From Mesorhizobium sp. (GTDB lineage Bacteria > Pseudomonadota > Alphaproteobacteria > Rhizobiales > Rhizobiaceae), in the NCBI RefSeq assembly GCF_005063415.1, contig NZ_SUEG01000013.1, positions 8,372 to 48,355 of the forward strand: a stretch of 39,984 bases of DNA, written 5' to 3'. Shown in pieces: positions 36,329 through 39,984 of this stretch. A model generated the notes under the pieces. That model was not told the DNA's origin and searched no databases. It saw nothing but the letters and a program-made list of their open reading frames with translations. The position numbers and the translations under genes were made by a program. Within the stretch, counting starts at the first letter, position 1. Each line of letters opens with the position of its first letter.

Positions 36329-36469
36329 TAGCGATTCCGGCCCTGCTGAGACCCTCCCCCGAATTTTAGCGGCCTTTGGTCTGTATGCCGCGCTGCTTGC
36401 TGGCCAGAATGGCGCTACCGCTGCGGGGCGCCTTGGAAAGATAATCCCGACCGCTTCAGGAATCATATC

Positions 36470-37459
36470 ATGTGCAAACGGACGATCTCCCTCGTTGCAA
36501 TTCTTGTCGCTGCAGGCGGCGTCTGGCTCAACAACACCTCGCTGCTGTCGAGCCGGCCGGCCGGCACCCCTTCCGTGCTTGCCCATCGCGGCCTGGCTCA
36601 GGATTTCGACCGTACGAACCTCGGATCGGAAACATGCACGGCTGCTCGCATGCTGACGCCGCGCCATTCCTTCCTCGAAAACACGATACCCTCGATGGAA
36701 GCAGCCTTCGCGCTCGGTGCGGACGCGCTCGAACTCGATGTCCATCCCACTACGGACGGCAAGTTCGCCGTCTTCCACGATTGGACGCTCGATTGTCGCA
36801 CCGACGGCAAGGGTGAAACGCGCAGCCATGCAATGTCCGAATTGAAGACACTCGATATCGGTTATGGCTACACTGCCGATGGCAGCAAGACCTTTCCGTT
36901 TCGCGGCAAAAGTGTCGGCATGATGCCGTCGCTGGATGAAGTCTTGCAGCGCTTCCCGAACCGGCGCTTCAACATCAACATCAAAAGCAACGATCCCAAG
37001 GAAGGCGAGATGCTGGCCGCCTGGCTCGCCACATTGACGCCGGCCGAGCGCGCCAATCTGACGGTCTATGGCGGTGACAGGCCTGTAGAAGCAGTGAAGG
37101 CAGCGTTGCCGGATATGCACACGCTGAGCCGCGCATCCCTGAAGCGCTGCATCCTTCGCTACGCTGCGCTCGGTTGGAGTGGCTACATTCCGGATGCCTG
37201 CCGCCAGGGCACTTTGCTCATTCCCGTCAACGTCGCGAAGTGGATGTGGGGCTGGCCCGATCGTTTTCTCGACCGTATGGACAGCGTCGGCAGCCGCGTC
37301 TACCTGCTCGGTCCCTATTCCGGTGGCGAGTTTTCACAAGGCCTCGACGACCCCGCCTCGATCGACCAACTGCCGGACGATTATTCCGGTGGGATTTCGA
37401 CGGACGCGCTGGATCTGGTCATGCCTGCCGTCAAGCGGCGTTTCGCACCACCTGCTTGA
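36470..37459 (+). CDS. Glycerophosphodiester phosphodiesterase family protein, exported
   Basis: The 329-residue protein begins with a signal peptide or anchor (KRTISLVAILVAAGGVWL). The GDPD active site follows: His39-Arg40 (AHRG), Glu70-Asn71 (FLENTIPS), Glu88/Asp90 (ALELDVHP) and His103-Asp104 (FHDWTLD). GDPD enzymes release glycerol 3-phosphate from deacylated phospholipids using Ca or Mg. An ~30-residue insert with a Cys between HRG and the ENT motif, and further Cys residues (DCR, RCI, ACR), suggest periplasmic disulfides. AGGA precedes the ATG. It is monocistronic and converges on the nucleotidase gene. Confidence 0.88.
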   Translation: MCKRTISLVAILVAAGGVWLNNTSLLSSRPAGTPSVLAHRGLAQDFDRTNLGSETCTAARMLTPRHSFLENTIPSMEAAFALGADALELDVHPTTDGKFAVFHDWTLDCRTDGKGETRSHAMSELKTLDIGYGYTADGSKTFPFRGKSVGMMPSLDEVLQRFPNRRFNINIKSNDPKEGEMLAAWLATLTPAERANLTVYGGDRPVEAVKAALPDMHTLSRASLKRCILRYAALGWSGYIPDACRQGTLLIPVNVAKWMWGWPDRFLDRMDSVGSRVYLLGPYSGGEFSQGLDDPASIDQLPDDYSGGISTDALDLVMPAVKRRFAPPA

Positions 37460-37545
37460 AGAGGCACCCGTCTCAAACGGATTGGCCGTATCGGGACAGT
37501 ATCTTAATGCTGAGACAGTTTCGAGCCGACGCTCAAATCCTCGCC

Positions 37546-39525
37546 TCAAAGAGTGATGCGGTACTTGGAAAACCCCGCTTCGCCCTCGCCCGCCGGCTCG
37601 ATCTTCAGCGACTTCACTTGCGCAATAAACTCTCTCGCCCTGGCGCCGGTCTCGAACACGACGCTGGTTCCCGGTAGTGGCGCAAACGACCAGTTGGCGT
37701 CCGCCGACGGGTTGATGGTTCCTTTACTGATAATGTAGCGCACGATCACGTCGCGGTTGGTGTCGGGCGCTTCGTAGATGATCTTCGAGGCATTGATCTC
37801 CGGGAAATTGCCCCCGCCGCCGGCCCGGTAGTTGTTGGTGGCGACGACGAATTTCCGCTCGGGATCAATTGGTTTGCCGTCGAACATCAAGTCAATGATG
37901 CGGTTCGAGCCGGCATTCACCAGCCCACCCTTCGAATCATATTTCGGTGGCTGCGACAGATCGATCTTGTAGGTGACGCCGTCGATCACGTCGAAATTAT
38001 AGGATGGGAAGTCAGTGTTGATGAGCTCCTGGTCGGCTTTGCCCAGTTCGATCCGGTTGAAGATGCCGGCCGACATTTCCAGCCATTCCTTCACCTCTGC
38101 CCCCGTGATTTCGACGGCGCGCACCGTGTTTGGATAGAGGTAGAGATCGGCGACGTTCTTGATGGCGATATCGCCCACCGGCACGTCGGTGTAGTAGTCG
38201 GCGCCGTTGCGCCCGCCCGCCTTGAACGGTGCCGCCGCCGACAGCAGCGGCATATCCTTCCACTCGGTGTTTTTCAGGATGTCCTTCAAGTACCAGGTCT
38301 GCGCCTGGCTGACGATCTGCACCGACGGATCGTCGGCGACCAGCGCAAAATAGGAATAGAGCGACGCCGAGGTTTTGCCGACGGGCCGGCGCACATAGGC
38401 AAGCGTCGCCTCATGGTCCTGCTTGAGCGCGTCGACGATGCGCTGGTCGTCCGTGACGGTCGGCTTGTTCGTCTTGTCGACCCGCTCAAAGATAGGCCTG
38501 GCCTCAGAGATCGCCGAGGCGATTTTCCACGTCGATCCGTCGCGCTCCAGCAACAGGTCGATCAGCCCCATATGCGAGCCCCAGAAGCCGGCCATGACGG
38601 CGGGCTTGCCTTGCAACGTGCCCTTCGCCGTATCGACAGCTTCCAGCGACTGAAAGTCCTTCTTGCCAGGGAAGACCAGATGCTGGTGGCCGGTGAACAC
38701 CGCATCGATACCTTCGACACCGGCAACGAAGAAGGAGGCATTCTCCATCATGTCGCTTTGCTTCACGTCGACGCCGGAATGGGAGAGCGCAATGACGATG
38801 TCGGCGCCTTCTTCCTTCATCTCCGGCACCCACGCTTTGGCCGCCTCGACGATGTCGCGCGTCTTGACGTTGCCTTCGAGATTTTTCAGATCCCAGACCA
38901 TGATCTGCGGCGGCACGAAGCCGATTATGCCGATCCTGATCGGTTGCTCTGCGCCCGATCCGTCCTTGATCTTCCTGTCGAGGATGACGTAAGGCTTGAG
39001 ATAGAGCTTGTCGTCGCGCGGGTTCGCGGCAAGCTCCGTGCCACGGATCAGGTTCGCGCAGACAAACGGGAAATTGGCACCGGCCAGCACCTTGTCCATG
39101 AACGACAGGCCGTAGTTGAACTCGTGGTTGCCGAGCGTCGAGCATTCGTAGCCGAGCAGGTTCATGCCCTTCATGACCGGATGCAGATCGCCATCCTTCA
39201 TCCCCCTCTCGTAGGCGATGTAGTCGCCCATCGGGTTGCCTTGCAGAAGATCGCCATTATCGATCAGCATCGCGTTGGTTGCTTCCTTGCGCACGGCTTC
39301 AATCAATGATGCCGTTCGCGACAGCCCCATCGTGTCGTTAGCTTTGTCGGCGTAGTAATCGTAAGGCAGCACGTTCACGTGGATGTCGGTCGTCTCCATA
39401 ATCCTCAGATGCGCCTGATTGGCTTGAGCCCGCGCGGAGAACGGGTGCAGCATGATCAGCGCTCCGCTGGCGGCGACGCCGGCGAGGAAATCGCGGCGTG
39501 AGACGAGATGGCGCAATTGAGACAT
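37546..39525 (-). CDS. cpdB: 2',3'-cyclic-nucleotide 2'-phosphodiesterase/3'-nucleotidase, Tat-exported
   Basis: The 659-residue protein matches CpdB in length and domains. The N-terminal calcineurin-type metallophosphoesterase domain has METTDIHVNVLPYDYY, IDNGDLLQGNPMG, STLGNHEFNYG, IALSHSGVD and FTGHQHLVFPG. The C-terminal 5'-nucleotidase domain includes VATNNYRAGGGGNFP. The signal peptide is a twin-arginine type: SRRDFLAGVAASGALIML, cut after ARAQA or nearby. E. coli CpdB uses a Sec signal, so the export route differs. It hydrolyses cyclic and 3'-nucleotides in the periplasm for phosphate and nucleoside scavenging. The start at 39525 is chosen over 39555 because the extra residues are Arg-rich noise. 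Confidence 0.93.
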   Translation of the reverse strand: MSQLRHLVSRRDFLAGVAASGALIMLHPFSARAQANQAHLRIMETTDIHVNVLPYDYYADKANDTMGLSRTASLIEAVRKEATNAMLIDNGDLLQGNPMGDYIAYERGMKDGDLHPVMKGMNLLGYECSTLGNHEFNYGLSFMDKVLAGANFPFVCANLIRGTELAANPRDDKLYLKPYVILDRKIKDGSGAEQPIRIGIIGFVPPQIMVWDLKNLEGNVKTRDIVEAAKAWVPEMKEEGADIVIALSHSGVDVKQSDMMENASFFVAGVEGIDAVFTGHQHLVFPGKKDFQSLEAVDTAKGTLQGKPAVMAGFWGSHMGLIDLLLERDGSTWKIASAISEARPIFERVDKTNKPTVTDDQRIVDALKQDHEATLAYVRRPVGKTSASLYSYFALVADDPSVQIVSQAQTWYLKDILKNTEWKDMPLLSAAAPFKAGGRNGADYYTDVPVGDIAIKNVADLYLYPNTVRAVEITGAEVKEWLEMSAGIFNRIELGKADQELINTDFPSYNFDVIDGVTYKIDLSQPPKYDSKGGLVNAGSNRIIDLMFDGKPIDPERKFVVATNNYRAGGGGNFPEINASKIIYEAPDTNRDVIVRYIISKGTINPSADANWSFAPLPGTSVVFETGARAREFIAQVKSLKIEPAGEGEAGFSKYRITL

Positions 39526-39618
39526 TCGTTTTCTCTTTCTTCCACGACGTGACAAGTCCTGCCCGAAGCAAAGCTTCGCGCCGAAATCCAGCCGAGTCCA
39601 GAAGCCGATTCCATCAAG

Positions 39619-39685
39619 AGGAGGTGACGCGCCGATGAGTGTCCGGCGGCGAACAATCAGCCCTTATCGTCGTCGCCCTGGGTGA
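39619..39685 (+). other. Perfect Shine-Dalgarno with a 16-codon ORF
   Basis: AGGAGGTGA (39619-39627) is fully complementary to the 16S rRNA 3' end and lies 7 bases before ATG 39635, which opens a 16-residue Arg-rich ORF (MSVRRRTISPYRRRPG) ending at 39685. It overlaps the ndh-like 3' end in antisense. It may be chance or a leader-type peptide. Confidence 0.2.
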
Positions 39686-39984
39686 TCAGCCGCGCGCTGC
39701 GCTGACCGGTGAAGTAGATCCATAGCCAACTCAGGGAAACCGCAAGCCGGTTACGAAACCCGATCAGGAAGTAAATATGCGCCAAGCCCCACAGCCACCA
39801 GGCAAGCCGGCCGGTGAACTTGATCCAGCCGAAATCAATGACCGCGGCGCGCTTGCCGATCGTCGCCAGATCGCCGTCATGCCTGTAGCTGAAAGGGCGC
39901 GGTGTCGCGTCACCGGCAAGCCTTGCCTTGATCGTCGCGGCGACGTGCCGTCCCTGCTGCTTGGCGGCGGGCGCGACGCCCGGC
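39657..39984 (-). CDS. NADH dehydrogenase-like FAD oxidoreductase (NDH-2), C-terminal part
   Basis: The minus frame is open to the window edge and ends at TGA 39657. The visible 108 residues read PGVAPAAKQQGRHVAATIKA, then YRHDGDLATIGKRAAVIDFG, then a hydrophobic amphipathic segment (LAWWLWGLAHIYFLIGFRNR) and a closing LWIYFTGQRSARLIT. This is the C-terminal membrane-anchoring end of type II NADH:quinone oxidoreductases, which oxidise NADH without proton pumping. The FAD and NAD domains lie outside the window. It is upstream of cpdB on the same strand, with a 131-base gap. Confidence 0.9.
   Translation of the reverse strand, partial: PGVAPAAKQQGRHVAATIKARLAGDATPRPFSYRHDGDLATIGKRAAVIDFGWIKFTGRLAWWLWGLAHIYFLIGFRNRLAVSLSWLWIYFTGQRSARLITQGDDDKG

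Noticed and set aside
39564..39578. Hairpin CGAAGC-AAA-GCTTCG between ndh and cpdB
   Set aside because: A perfect six-base stem, but there is no T run. It could be chance or a weak pause site, so it is not called as a terminator.

Overview
The window is a stretch of core chromosome from an alphaproteobacterium of the Rhizobiales (Hyphomicrobiales), most likely Mesorhizobium or a close relative. This rests on remembered gene order and protein character: a kdsA-eno-ftsB-pdhABC-lpd-lipA-coq10 block, the fused ispDF gene, the dusB(nifR3)-ntrB-ntrC-ntrY-ntrX-hfq-hflX block, lipoyl domains on both PdhB and PdhC, high GC content, and short intergenic repeats resembling those of Mesorhizobium. No rRNA, tRNA, CRISPR array, insertion sequence or prophage was seen. 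Almost all of the DNA is coding.

Layout. 1-5825 (+) is a housekeeping run: the end of a D,D-carboxypeptidase-like gene, tmk, holB, metG, tatD and a PhnP-like metallo-beta-lactamase-fold hydrolase, with start/stop overlaps or very short gaps apart from a 153-bp gap before metG. 5826-6395 is a scar where the 5' ends of two convergent genes, one secreted protein (+) and one DUF2076 protein (-), meet with both 3' ends missing. 6396-8431 (-) is an ECF sigma / anti-sigma / Bax-inhibitor-1 operon whose last gene is the DUF2076 remnant. Next are an aromatic/aspartate aminotransferase (+) and mazG (+), which converges on hflX.

10806-20927 (-), read from the high end: dusB, ntrB, ntrC, ntrY, ntrX, a D-amino-acid aminotransferase, hfq and hflX. 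This is nitrogen-responsive two-component control beside RNA-chaperone and ribosome-rescue functions. Divergent from dusB are ispDF and pncC (+), which run tail-to-tail into a COQ10/RatA-like gene and lipA (-). A GlsB-type membrane protein with its own terminator precedes the pyruvate dehydrogenase operon (pdhA, pdhB, pdhC, a 4-TM protein, an SGNH hydrolase, lpdA). Upstream of that are ftsB and eno. Enolase, PDH and lipoyl synthase thus sit together, linking lower glycolysis, acetyl-CoA formation and cofactor supply.

33252-39984 is more varied: a tiny lipoprotein, a PRC-barrel protein, kdsA with a VOC protein, a Dabb protein, a 44-residue membrane peptide, a secreted glycerophosphodiester phosphodiesterase, a Tat-exported CpdB-like nucleotidase, and the C-terminus of a type II NADH dehydrogenase.

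I found no obviously new multi-gene system. The points most worth a second look are the ECF/BI-1 operon with its decayed end, the carboxypeptidase lacking its KTG lysine, the near-identical lipoyl-domain DNA in pdhB and pdhC, and several small genes and operator-like palindromes.
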